From Virgibacillus salexigens (lineage in GTDB: Bacteria; Bacillota; Bacilli; Bacillales; Amphibacillaceae), in contig NZ_BNEO01000003.1 of the NCBI RefSeq assembly GCF_014905415.1, positions 1 to 64,000 of the forward strand: 64,000 bases of DNA, in the 5' to 3' direction. Positions within the stretch are counted from its first letter, which is position 1. Every line of letters starts with the position of its first letter. The notes beneath the pieces were generated by a model, which ran no database searches, was not told the DNA's origin, and saw only the letters and a list, made by a program, of their open reading frames with translations. The position numbers were made by a program, and so were the translations under genes. Positions 24,784 to 33,785 of the stretch are shown in pieces.

Positions 24784-25199
24784 GACAGAGTATCCTTGAA
24801 ATGACTTTGGAATTCAGCAGATGGAGTTATTGCTTGAATGACATCGATAAGAATTCCGTTCGGATCGGATGTAATGAAATGACGCTGCCCAAAATCTTCA
24901 TTCCGTAAATCGAGTACGATAGGGAGGTGATGTTCACGAATTAAGCGATCGTATAGGGCATCAACGTCTTTTACCTCAAGATTTAAAATCAGACTGGTCG
25001 TAATCTGCTGTCGAATCTCTGATGGAACTGTATCATGATGATGATGAAGCACCGCTAGCTCAAACGAATCCAACCTTAAACTCACATACCAATCAATTTC
25101 AAAAACGACTTCAAACTGAAAGTGGCTTACAAAAAAATCTACAGAGCGAGAAACATCATCCGTAAGAATTACAGGATAAAACCCAGTCACTGCCATCAA
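24780..25199 (-). CDS. VOC/glyoxalase-superfamily protein
   Basis: The 139-residue protein starts [20 protein letters not shown], has an HHHHDT stretch in the middle, and ends [18 protein letters not shown], the usual VOC pattern. It is the first gene of the operon with the AlkC-like and TetR genes, so it may detoxify the same stress compound. Substrate unknown. Confidence 0.8.
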   Translation of the reverse strand: MMAVTGFYPVILTDDVSRSVDFFVSHFQFEVVFEIDWYVSLRLDSFELAVLHHHHDTVPSEIRQQITTSLILNLEVKDVDALYDRLIREHHLPIVLDLRNEDFGQRHFITSDPNGILIDVIQAITPSAEFQSHFKDTLS

Positions 25200-25235
25200 A
25201 CTACACCCCTTTAAATAGTTGTTAGGTTAATTTTA

Positions 25236-25256
25236 ACATACATACTGTATGTATGT
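25236..25256. promoter_or_regulatory. Perfect palindromic operator (TetR-type)
   Basis: Arms ACATACATAC (25236-25245) and GTATGTATGT (25247-25256) flank a single central T. The site lies 37 bases upstream of the VOC start and is the natural target of the TetR protein of this operon. Confidence 0.75.
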
Positions 25257-25481
25257 AAATATCATTTCATTAATAAGGAACTATTTGGTTAAGAAAGCAA
25301 CGAATTTCAAACCTATGAAATCTTAATCGATTACAAAACTACCGTCTATTTAACTTACTAACCACTCAATGGATTAAGAAGTAGATCAATATAAGGCATG
25401 ATCTAGGGGAATTGAACCGCAAAAAACAAGAAGAATTTCTTACTCTTTCTTGCTACGATGAAGGCGGAAAGGAGTGAGAGG

Positions 25482-26744
25482 ATGGAAAATAAATCCATTG
25501 GATTATTTCAAGGAATTGCTTTATACATTGCAACGATCTTAGGATCAGGAGTTCTTTTTTTGTCTGGTGCGACAGCCACAATAGCCGGTCCTGCGTCCAT
25601 TCTATCTTGGTTTATCGTGATTTTAATTAATTTCCCAATTGCATACTCCTTTGCGAGTTTAGCTCGGCAATATCCAGATGCGGGTGGAGCTGCAACTTTT
25701 GTCAGAAATTCTTTTGGGAATCATCTAGGCAACATTGTTGGTTGGTTTTATTTCATAACAGCTGCAGTCGGACAAACAATTGTTTCCTTAACAGGCGCTT
25801 TTTATTTTAGTCAAGCTTTTGGATTTTCACAATCTGAAACGACGCTTATCGCTATTTTTATTTTGGTGATTGCAGGTGTTTCAAATTATTATGGTATCAA
25901 AGTCAGTGGCAAGGTTGCGTTATTTATAAGTGCTAGTTTGTTGATTCTATTATTGTTGGCTGTATTTTTCTCTTTGCCAAGTATACAGTGGAAGAATTTT
26001 GTCCCTTTTGTCCCGAATGGATGGTTTTCTGTTGGGAATGCTATAACACTTATTTTTTGGTCTTTTTTCGGCTGGGAGGCGATTTGTAGTCTGTCGAATA
26101 ACTTCAAAAGACCAGAAAAAGATATTGTAAAAGGGGCGATGCTTAGTGCTATTGTCATTGGTATCTTGTTTTTGGCCTTAAGTCTTGTCACCATAGGAAC
26201 AGCGACGTATGGATCTACAGAAAGCAGTCTATCCCCTATTGGTGTTATAATGGGAGATACAATAGGTATAGGTGCTAAGATTGTTACGGCGGGATTAGCT
26301 CTAATCATTTGTACAGGGACAGCGAATGCCTTTGTAGCTAGTCTAACTCAATTAGGTTATTCGTTAAGCAGAGATGGCGCTTTTCCGAAATTTTTCTCAA
26401 GACTGCATCGTACCACTCAAATTCCTACACGAATGGTTTTATTTATTATCTGTTTTGCGATAGCCGGTATTTTAGTAACAGAGGCTATGTCATTAACATT
26501 TAACGATATTTTGTTTATCCCGACTTCCTTTGGAATTTTAGTCTACATTCTTTCTATGGCAGCAGGTGTCAAATTATTCAAGACATATACCCTGCCATGG
26601 TGGGCATCAGGGGTTTCTTTCATTTTGTGTTTACTTGTAATCCCATTTTTTCAAATGTACATATTGGTTCCATTAATTGTCATCGCTTTATATGTGATTT
26701 ATATGATTTTTAGTAAGGAGATTTTTTCCTTTAAGGGGGAGTAA
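25482..26744 (+). CDS. APC-family amino acid permease (YjeH-like)
   Basis: The 420-residue protein has 11-12 hydrophobic segments. It opens with GLFQGIALYIATILGSGVLF and has FWSFFGWEAICSLSNNFKRP, typical of YjeH-type amino acid permeases and effluxers. ATG 25482 is preferred over ATG 25458 because AAAGGAG lies 8 bases before it. Eight bases separate it from adaA, so the two are likely co-transcribed. The transported amino acid is not determined. Confidence 0.8.
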   Translation: MENKSIGLFQGIALYIATILGSGVLFLSGATATIAGPASILSWFIVILINFPIAYSFASLARQYPDAGGAATFVRNSFGNHLGNIVGWFYFITAAVGQTIVSLTGAFYFSQAFGFSQSETTLIAIFILVIAGVSNYYGIKVSGKVALFISASLLILLLLAVFFSLPSIQWKNFVPFVPNGWFSVGNAITLIFWSFFGWEAICSLSNNFKRPEKDIVKGAMLSAIVIGILFLALSLVTIGTATYGSTESSLSPIGVIMGDTIGIGAKIVTAGLALIICTGTANAFVASLTQLGYSLSRDGAFPKFFSRLHRTTQIPTRMVLFIICFAIAGILVTEAMSLTFNDILFIPTSFGILVYILSMAAGVKLFKTYTLPWWASGVSFILCLLVIPFFQMYILVPLIVIALYVIYMIFSKEIFSFKGE

Positions 26745-26751
26745 AAATCGA

Positions 26752-27336
26752 ATGATAAGTCCAAAAGACCTTTCTAAGGATATGATGTGGGAAGCAACAG
26801 TTACATGTGATTCTACATTTGATGGCAGATTTTATTACGCTGTTAAGACAACGGGAATTTTTTGTCGGCCATCATGCAAATCTAAGATACCAAAATATGA
26901 GAATGTTTCCTTTTTTTTGAATGCAGAAGAGGCGCTAAAAACAGGATTTCGCCCTTGTAAAAGATGTCGCCCCGATCTACAATTAAAAACGTATGAACCA
27001 TTAAAAGCAATTATTGATGATACGATGCAGATCATAAACAGTCATTATGATCAAAAAATGCTTATGAATGAATTGGCATCCATGGTAGGGGTCAGTCGTT
27101 TTCATTTAAACCGGCTCTTCAAAGACAGTACAGGGGATACTCCGCGTATTTACTTGGAAAAGGTTAGGATTAAGAAAGCAAAAGAACTTCTACTAACGAC
27201 TAGTTTAAATAGCACAGAAGTCGGTTATCAAATCGGCTATCAAAGTATTTCCAGTTTTTATAATGCATTTAAACGGAGTACTGGACTTTCACCGATTCAA
27301 TTTCAGAATCAATATGTCAAAAGTCCGACTACTTAG
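26752..27336 (+). CDS. adaA: AdaA methylphosphotriester-DNA methyltransferase/activator
   Basis: The 194-residue protein has an Ada-type zinc domain with Cys38 and Cys42 (GIFCRPSC) and Cys69 and Cys72 (PCKRC), the alkyl-accepting cysteine being Cys38. An AraC-type HTH follows (about residues 95-190). In Bacillus AdaA senses DNA methylphosphotriesters and then activates the adaptive response. No adaB-like O6-methylguanine methyltransferase follows. An AlkC-like repair gene lies 2 kb upstream on the other strand. ATG 26752 overlaps the end region of a probable AAAATCGA ribosome site, and the start is supported by family length. Confidence 0.9.
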   Translation: MISPKDLSKDMMWEATVTCDSTFDGRFYYAVKTTGIFCRPSCKSKIPKYENVSFFLNAEEALKTGFRPCKRCRPDLQLKTYEPLKAIIDDTMQIINSHYDQKMLMNELASMVGVSRFHLNRLFKDSTGDTPRIYLEKVRIKKAKELLLTTSLNSTEVGYQIGYQSISSFYNAFKRSTGLSPIQFQNQYVKSPTT

Positions 27337-27549
27337 GTTTGGCGTTTTGGATGATTTTTAAAATCCAATCTATATGTGAACGCACTTTCGTTTTTTATTT
27401 ATGTGTAATCACCACATTTATTATGGACAAATGCAACTAAACAGAAAAGGGAAACCTTGGGTAATACATTATGTCATGGGCTGTGTAATAAAATATCGTG
27501 CAGCAACTTTCGCTTTAAATTATTTTTTGATGCGGATATAGTAGTGTGT

Positions 27550-27933
27550 TTACAAAATGTATTTGGCTGGATAATTTTCTGGAACAATAATATCTATTCC
27601 AATCAATCCTTTATAACCAACATTCGAAAAGCAGAAACGCAATCCCCTAAATACAAATTTACTACGTACTTCTTTTTGACTCATTCTAAATGAGTAACCT
27701 TCTGGCGATTCAATGAACATTCTCTTTTTATTATTCAATATTTCTTTTAGTCCAAGCGCTTCTTCTTCGAATAGTTCTATTCCTATGATAATTCCGTTTT
27801 TATCTATATCAACATTTAGAAAGGGATTTACTTCTAATTCTTCTGTTTCATCAATTTTATATTTATACTTTTTATTAACAATATAGACATATCCAATTTT
27901 AACATCATCATCGAATTCAATTCTTCTACCCAT
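27550..27933 (-). CDS. DUF2283-domain protein
   Basis: The 127-residue protein starts at ATG 27933 (AAGGAGAG upstream), and a longer upstream extension to 28020 is not supported. GRRIEFDDDVKIGYVYI and DIDKNGIIIGIELFEEE are the DUF2283 hallmarks. Its partner is unknown and it stands alone. Function not known. Confidence 0.75.
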   Translation of the reverse strand: MGRRIEFDDDVKIGYVYIVNKKYKYKIDETEELEVNPFLNVDIDKNGIIIGIELFEEEALGLKEILNNKKRMFIESPEGYSFRMSQKEVRSKFVFRGLRFCFSNVGYKGLIGIDIIVPENYPAKYIL

Positions 27934-28239
27934 TTCTTTCTCTCCTTGTTCCTCTAATTTGATTCCATATATATTCCTTGAAGTATTTATATTATACAGA
28001 TAGGAAGGCGGTGGTAACATATCGTTTATAAATTATAAAATTTTTTTGACGGAACGAGGATAGAATCGTTTTATGTAAACAAACATCCGAGTGGATTCGA
28101 GTGAAACCATTCGGATGATGATAGGAATAAGCTACTTTTGTCTTCGTCTCTATCGCTTAAGTTAATTATTCATTGATCATTATACATCAGTAAACACTAG
28201 AGGGATTTGTTTTCCTTGGTCATTCGTCATAGACTTTTC

Positions 28240-28761
28240 CTAAGATAACTGCATTGTTGTTATACACGTATTGTCGCCTTCAAAGGTGGAGATTTCTGAT
28301 TCTGATACTTTTCCGCCATATTCTATTTTTACTTGAAATGTTTTATTCCTTGGCAACCATAAATCAATAAATCCATTTTTAAATGAGGTCATGGTTTCAT
28401 CAATCACCACATTCCCCTCGTCATCTTGAATATATACATCAAACTCTTTTTCGACCAATTCGCCTTGGCAACCAGTTAGACTATGATTGGTACAAGGATG
28501 TGTTGCTTTCATAAATGGTGCAATCGAAACAAAAAATTCATCCTCTGGAAGATCATAAGTAGTCTCTTTATTATTACTGTCCGTTACAATAAGTTCTTCT
28601 GAAGTAATGGATGCTGTCCCATCATCAACACGATTAACACTGTAATCGTGTACCATTTCTTTTATATTATTTTCTTCTTTTTTATTCGAACTACTATCAT
28701 CACAGGCAATTACTACTAACATGAGGAATAGTCCAGCCACTGCAAGAAGGCATTTCTTCAT
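28240..28761 (-). CDS. cueP: CueP-family copper-binding lipoprotein
   Basis: The 173-residue protein has a lipoprotein signal (LVVIAC, lipid Cys20). The mature part shows the CueP order: FVSIAPFMKATHPCTNHSLT, GCQGELV, NGFIDLWLPRNKTF, STFEGDNTCITTMQL. In Salmonella CueP holds copper in the periplasm. In a Gram-positive cell it would sit on the outer face of the membrane. ATG 28761 follows AGGAG-like sequence. No copper ATPase or CueR is nearby. A hairpin (CATCCGA/TCGGATG) lies at 28085-28116. Confidence 0.85.
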   Translation of the reverse strand: MKKCLLAVAGLFLMLVVIACDDSSSNKKEENNIKEMVHDYSVNRVDDGTASITSEELIVTDSNNKETTYDLPEDEFFVSIAPFMKATHPCTNHSLTGCQGELVEKEFDVYIQDDEGNVVIDETMTSFKNGFIDLWLPRNKTFQVKIEYGGKVSESEISTFEGDNTCITTMQLS

Positions 28762-29217
28762 CTATTATTCAACTCCTATTTTAATTAAGTAACTTAATGC
28801 GATTTCTTTTTCATTTTAGCTTCATTCAAGCTTCTATATACCCTCCTTCTATAATAAGTGAAGCTTTAATGATGTCTTAAGAGCTAAAAACAGGTTTCTA
28901 CTTGTTAGTTTAAGATAAATAGTTGCAGAAATTATGTAGAAGCTGTGACGGTTTATGAACAAAAATTTTAGGGAGTACCATTTATTTCTGAATTTCAATG
29001 GAGTGTTTCTCAAGAGAAAAGATAGTGGCGGCCATATATCTTATAAATCTAAAAATTAGATTGTATATTGACTTTGATTCAAGAGGTTACTATAATCGTG
29101 AAGTTGCATCATAGTGGGATAAAACATTATTTATATTTAGTAGCTTTAGAGGTTAAGAAATAGTTGATTTCTAAAGTTTTTTATATATGACTTTTTTTGT
29201 TTAAGGAGGTTATTTAT
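28762..29217. other. Intergenic region without recognised genes
   Basis: A+T-rich sequence lies between divergent genes (cueP on minus, YitT on plus) and probably holds both promoters. No ORF, riboswitch or repeat was recognised. Confidence 0.5.
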
Positions 29218-30069
29218 ATGAAAAATATTTTAAAAGATGTGCTGTTAATAATCGTTGGTTCTTTTCTTATCGCTGCCTCCGTTCAATTTTTTGTTATACC
29301 GAACAGGCTCGGTGACGGAAGCACAATAGGTATGTCTCTCATTTTATATTATTTATTTGAGATTCCTACTAGTATTAGTACGTTTATCATTAATCTGATT
29401 TTTATTGCCATCGCATATAAATTTTTAATGAAAAGAACGATCATTTATACCATATTAGGCGTAGCGATGAGCTCTTTATTTCTAGGAATTCTAAGCTTTG
29501 TTCCTTTTGGTATTGAAGATATGGTATTGGGCATTATCTTCGGTGCATTATTACTCGGGGCTGGTTTAGGCCTGATTTTCATTGCTGATGGCTCGACCGG
29601 TGGAACTACCCTCCTGGCTTATTTACTAAATTACACTAAGGGATACAGCTTCTCCAAGAGTCTTTTTTATATGGATAGTGTTATTATAGCAGCGTTTATA
29701 TTTATTATTGGAGTTAATAATATGCTGTATAGCTTTATATTTGTTTATCTGTGTACAAAAATAGCGGATCAAGTAATTGGAGGTTTCCATAATAAGAAAG
29801 CCATGACAATTATGTCAGATAAATATGAAGAAATCTCTAACGTAATTACAAACGAATTTGGCAATGCCGCTACGATTTATTATGGATACGGATACTACGT
29901 AAATAAAGATAAAAGAATTATCTATACGGTTATTAAAAAGACGGAGCTATTAAAAATCAAAAAACGAGTGCAAACCATTGATCCAAGCTCCTTTGTTGTA
30001 ATTCATGAGGTGAAAGAGGTAGTTGGTGGAAAACTAGGATTTGTAAGTAGTAACACTCGGACAAATTAA
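29218..30069 (+). CDS. YitT-family membrane protein (DUF161/DUF2179)
   Basis: The 283-residue protein has five to six hydrophobic helices with VQFFVIPNRLGDGSTIGMSL and the GSTGGTTLLAYLL motif of YitT proteins. A C-terminal soluble DUF2179 domain (about 205-275, GFHNKKAMTIMSDK) follows. ATG 29218 has AGGAGG at ideal spacing, so the ATG at 29197 is rejected. A strong terminator lies directly after the stop. Function is unknown in the family. Confidence 0.88.
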   Translation: MKNILKDVLLIIVGSFLIAASVQFFVIPNRLGDGSTIGMSLILYYLFEIPTSISTFIINLIFIAIAYKFLMKRTIIYTILGVAMSSLFLGILSFVPFGIEDMVLGIIFGALLLGAGLGLIFIADGSTGGTTLLAYLLNYTKGYSFSKSLFYMDSVIIAAFIFIIGVNNMLYSFIFVYLCTKIADQVIGGFHNKKAMTIMSDKYEEISNVITNEFGNAATIYYGYGYYVNKDKRIIYTVIKKTELLKIKKRVQTIDPSSFVVIHEVKEVVGGKLGFVSSNTRTN

Positions 30070-30072
30070 AAT

Positions 30073-30104
30073 AGACAAGCTTTCGTCGAGAGCTTGTCTA
30101 TTTT
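30073..30104 (+). terminator. Terminator after the YitT gene
   Basis: AGACAAGCT (30073-30081) and AGCTTGTCT (30091-30099) form a perfect 9-bp stem, followed by ATTTTA. Confidence 0.85.
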
Positions 30105-30105
30105 A

Positions 30106-30572
30106 TCATTCGGATGAATGGAAGGTTATTTCTCTGTAAAAATGAGATACTCGATGTATACTTGATGTTTACTGTATATCCACCATTTCTGGTCACAGCA
30201 GTCTCTATAGAACCATGGATTACTTTTAGCATTTGTGTACTCCATTTTCTCCATTACTTTTTAGCTATCATGAAAACCCCCTCGATATTGATATTCTATC
30301 GAATTTACATATCTCGCTCCCTATTTCATTATCATTAAAACGATTGTTAATTATTCAAGAGAATGGAAGCTTTATGATAATCATAGATACTCCGATAAGT
30401 CTAAACCTTCTGATTGGAAATTTTCTACATATAGTGACAGAAAGTTTCATGTATGAAAGGGGATACACGCAATAAATTTCAAGTTATGGTACAATGTTTC
30501 ATAAGTATCTAATGTCATTGACACTAAGTTTCATAGTAATTATCATCAAACTATGTAAGGAGGAGCGATCAA
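30106..30572 (+). promoter_or_regulatory. Upstream region and promoter of the murR operon
   Basis: The short ORFs called here are not protein-like. A consensus promoter TTGACA (30518-30523), 17 bases, TATCAT (30541-30546) precedes murR. TTTCAT-GT-ATGAAA (30445-30458) is a perfect palindrome. TTTCAT recurs at about 30498 and 30530, the latter between -35 and -10. These are plausible MurR/RpiR operator half sites, inferred from repetition only. Confidence 0.55.
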
Positions 30573-31418
30573 TTGAAAATCGCAACCATTCGCTTAAAGG
30601 AGTATTACGAGCAGGCGAGTACAACAGAGAAAGAAATTATTTCATATATACTTGCCAATCCAGAAGAAACATCGAAGTTGACCATTTATCAGCTTGCAGA
30701 GCGGACATTTTCCTCGCCAGCTTCTATCATCCGACTTTGCAAAAAGAATAGCTTTAATGGATACAAAGAGTTTTCTAAATCGCTTCTATTTGAACAAGCA
30801 GTAAGAAAAAACTATAAAAACAAAAGAATAACGGATGTAACCAAGGTGGACAGTGTGAAGGAAGTTGTTGATAAGGTAACCAACAAGAACATCTTATCAT
30901 TAGAAGAAACAACCAGCTTGCTTGACTACGATGTCATTGATGCGTGCGTCAAATCCATTTACAGATGTGAGAAGCTGGTGTTATTTGGTATCGGTGCCTC
31001 GTTAATTGTTGCCAAAGATGCGCAGCTGAAATTTACTCGAATTAATAAAATGGTATATGTAGCGGAAGATTGGCACACGCAATTGTTAATGGCGAAAAAT
31101 ATGACTGCGCATGATATTGGTATTGTTATTTCATATTCTGGTGAGACAGAAGAAATGATTCAATGCGCCAAAACAGTACAAGAAAATCAAGCAGAACTTA
31201 TTTCTATAACCAAGTATGGAAGCGCAACCATATCTGACATGGCAGATCATAAACTTTTTGTTGCTGCAAATGAATACGCCTTTCGAAGTGGCGCAATGTC
31301 CTCAAGAATATCTCAATTGAATCTGATCGATATTCTTTATACAACTTATGTAAATATGCATTATGAAAAATCAATTGAAATTCTAGAAAAAAACCAGATA
31401 AAAAAGGAGTCTCATTAA
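30573..31418 (+). CDS. murR: RpiR-family regulator of N-acetylmuramate use
   Basis: The 281-residue protein has an N-terminal HTH (about 1-75, TIYQLAERTFSSPASIIRLCKK) and a SIS sugar-phosphate domain (about 125-260, LFGIGASLIVAKDAQLKF). TTG 30573 follows AAGGAGG. MurR-type regulators respond to MurNAc-6-phosphate. It overlaps the murQ start closely (stop 31418, ATG 31419), so it is first gene of a murR-murQ-murP-mupG operon. Confidence 0.85.
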   Translation: MKIATIRLKEYYEQASTTEKEIISYILANPEETSKLTIYQLAERTFSSPASIIRLCKKNSFNGYKEFSKSLLFEQAVRKNYKNKRITDVTKVDSVKEVVDKVTNKNILSLEETTSLLDYDVIDACVKSIYRCEKLVLFGIGASLIVAKDAQLKFTRINKMVYVAEDWHTQLLMAKNMTAHDIGIVISYSGETEEMIQCAKTVQENQAELISITKYGSATISDMADHKLFVAANEYAFRSGAMSSRISQLNLIDILYTTYVNMHYEKSIEILEKNQIKKESH

Positions 31419-32312
31419 ATGATTAACTTAGATAAGATGACAACTGAAAAACAAAATTTGAAGACAATGAATTTGGACCAAATGTCCGTTTTAGAAGCAT
31501 TGAAGGTGATGAATAAGGAAGATCAGCAAGTAGCAAAAGCAATGGAAGCCCATCTTTCAGAAATTGAAAAGGCTGTAAAAGCAATTATTGAAGCTTTTGA
31601 GCAAGAAGGAAGATTGATTTATGTTGGAGCAGGTACAAGTGGGCGTCTGGGTGTACTTGATGCAGCGGAGTGTCCACCAACGTTTGGTACAGAGCCAAAT
31701 CAAGTAATCGGTTTAATTGCCGGCGGCGAAAAGGCATTTACGAAGGCAGTTGAAGGTGCTGAGGACAGCAAATCAATGGGAGAGCAAGATTTAAAGGAGA
31801 TTCAATTGCAACCGAAAGATGTTGTAGTCGGTCTTGCAGCTAGTGGGCGAACACCTTATGTGATTGGAGCTTTAGACTATGCTAATACAATAGGTGCAAA
31901 GACAGTGGCTATCGCTTGTAACCAAAACTCAGAAATTGGGGAGATTGCCAAAATCGCTATTGAAGTAACTACAGGACCTGAGGTTTTAACTGGTTCTACT
32001 CGATTAAAAGCAGCTACTGCACAGAAATTAATTTTAAATATGCTCTCTACAATCTCTATGGTTGGGATTGGAAAGGTTTATCAAAATTTAATGGTGGATT
32101 TACAAACCACCAATCAGAAACTAGAAGTGAGGGCGTTGCGCATCATCATGGCTGCAACAGAAGTAAACCAAGATGTAGCCCAAGCAAAATTAGAAGAGGG
32201 GGAAGGAAATGTGAAGCTAGCTATTACCATGATTCTATTGAATTGTGATGTAGCCACTGCTAAACAGAAGCTTCAGGAGTCAAACGGGCATATTAGAAAA
32301 ACACAACAATAA
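31419..32312 (+). CDS. murQ: N-acetylmuramic acid 6-phosphate etherase
   Basis: The 297-residue SIS-fold lyase has the MurQ signature GAGTSGRLGVLDAAECPPTF and AASGRTPYVIGALDYA. It splits MurNAc-6-P into GlcNAc-6-P and D-lactate in the cytosol. The C-terminal UBA-like helix bundle (VAQAKLEEGEGNVKLAITM) is present. Length is normal. It stands between the regulator and the PTS transporter gene and starts the base after the regulator's stop. Confidence 0.95.
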   Translation: MINLDKMTTEKQNLKTMNLDQMSVLEALKVMNKEDQQVAKAMEAHLSEIEKAVKAIIEAFEQEGRLIYVGAGTSGRLGVLDAAECPPTFGTEPNQVIGLIAGGEKAFTKAVEGAEDSKSMGEQDLKEIQLQPKDVVVGLAASGRTPYVIGALDYANTIGAKTVAIACNQNSEIGEIAKIAIEVTTGPEVLTGSTRLKAATAQKLILNMLSTISMVGIGKVYQNLMVDLQTTNQKLEVRALRIIMAATEVNQDVAQAKLEEGEGNVKLAITMILLNCDVATAKQKLQESNGHIRKTQQ

Positions 32313-32333
32313 ACAGATGGGAGAGGGGTTATT

Positions 32334-33785
32334 ATGGCGAATGAAAAAGAGAAATTCATAGATGAAATTGTCGAGCTGATTGGTGGAAAGAATAACATCC
32401 AATCAGCAACCAACTGTATGACTCGGATGCGTATTCGTATCAAGGATGAGAGTAGTGTGGATGTAAAAGGATTAAAGGAGTTAAATGATGTGATGGGGGT
32501 TGTACAAGCTGAAACACTTCAAATCATCGTTGGTCCAGGGAAAGCAAAAAAGCTAACAGATTTACTGTTGGAAAGGTACAATGTATCCTCTGAAGATAGT
32601 CAGACTGAAATGACAGGAAATCAAACAGTTACGGAGGATTGGCAGGAAAATAAAGCTTCTATCAAACAGAAGCAGAAGAAAGGTAAATTAAAATCCGCAC
32701 TTGAAACAATTGGTGGTATCTTTATTCCAATGATTCCTGCCATTATTGCAGCCGGTATTTTCAATGGATTCAGCAGCTTGATCGGAACGCTGCAAGGGGA
32801 AGGAACGCTGACAGGCGATTTTTGGGAAGCAACACGATTACTGTTTTCTCTAATCGGAACAGGGTTTCTAGGATATTTCTCTATTTTTACAGGTATTAAT
32901 GCGGCAAAACGATTTGGAGCCACTGAAGCGCTTGGTGGTATGATTGGAGCCATTTCTATTGCTTCACCACTAGTTGAACTTTCGCAGCTTTTTGGGCTTT
33001 ATGATGCGGATGAGCCGTTAAATTCCATCTTAACGACAGGAAAAGGTGGTATTATTGGTGTTATTTTTGGAGTGTTTATTTTAGCTAAGTTAGAAAAAAT
33101 GATACGTAAACGAGTTCCAGACGTATTAGATTTAATCGTGACACCAGTAGCAACATTACTGATCACAGTAGCTCTCTTTGTATTTATTATTATGCCGATA
33201 TCTGGAATATTCTCTGATTGGCTTGTTAGTGGATTAAGTATAATTATTGGTTCTGATAACACAATCGTTAGTATTATATCGGGTTATATTCTATCTGCTG
33301 TATTTTTACCAATGGTATTACTAGGTCTGCATCATGGTTTGATTCCGATTTACGCTATTCAACTAGATGTACTTGGAGGCGTTTCACTGTTCCCGGTACT
33401 AGCCATGGCAGGAGCTGGACAAGTTGGTGCGTCCATCGCCATTTATCTAATATGTAAAAAAGTAGGTAATCACCGCATGAAGCAAATTATAGCAGGTGCG
33501 CTGCCAGCCGGGATTCTTGGTATCGGTGAGCCTTTGATATATGGGGTTACCTTACCGCTAGGAAAGCCTTTTATTACTGCGGGCTTAGGCGCAGGTTTTG
33601 GTGGAGCATATGTTATGATGATGCAGGTCATGGCGAATGCTTGGGGACCATCTGGATTAGTAGCTGTTCCATTGATGCAAGCAGATAAAATGATTCATTA
33701 TGTTATCGGTATTTTTATCGCGTATATTGGAGGCTTTATTATTACGCGCCTATTCATTAAAAAAGAAGATGTTGCAAATGCCTAA
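32334..33785 (+). CDS. murP: PTS MurNAc-specific EIIBC transporter
   Basis: The 483-residue protein has an EIIB domain with the phospho-cysteine Cys28 in SATNCMTRMRIRI (1-85). A linker and an EIIC membrane domain follow, with FIPMIPAIIAAGIFNG and the late GIGEPLIYGVTLPLG motif. No EIIA is present, as in B. subtilis MurP, which borrows a glucose-type EIIA. The glucose/sucrose-type branch and the context identify MurNAc as the likely substrate. Its end overlaps the mupG start. Confidence 0.88.
   Translation: MANEKEKFIDEIVELIGGKNNIQSATNCMTRMRIRIKDESSVDVKGLKELNDVMGVVQAETLQIIVGPGKAKKLTDLLLERYNVSSEDSQTEMTGNQTVTEDWQENKASIKQKQKKGKLKSALETIGGIFIPMIPAIIAAGIFNGFSSLIGTLQGEGTLTGDFWEATRLLFSLIGTGFLGYFSIFTGINAAKRFGATEALGGMIGAISIASPLVELSQLFGLYDADEPLNSILTTGKGGIIGVIFGVFILAKLEKMIRKRVPDVLDLIVTPVATLLITVALFVFIIMPISGIFSDWLVSGLSIIIGSDNTIVSIISGYILSAVFLPMVLLGLHHGLIPIYAIQLDVLGGVSLFPVLAMAGAGQVGASIAIYLICKKVGNHRMKQIIAGALPAGILGIGEPLIYGVTLPLGKPFITAGLGAGFGGAYVMMMQVMANAWGPSGLVAVPLMQADKMIHYVIGIFIAYIGGFIITRLFIKKEDVANA

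Noticed and set aside
30114-30751. Three plus-strand ORFs before murR
   Set aside because: No ribosome sites and no protein-like order. They overlap the promoter and the beginning of murR in other frames.
32621-33262. Minus-strand ORFs in murP
   Set aside because: Complement of a hydrophobic membrane protein. These are typical antisense frames without start signals.
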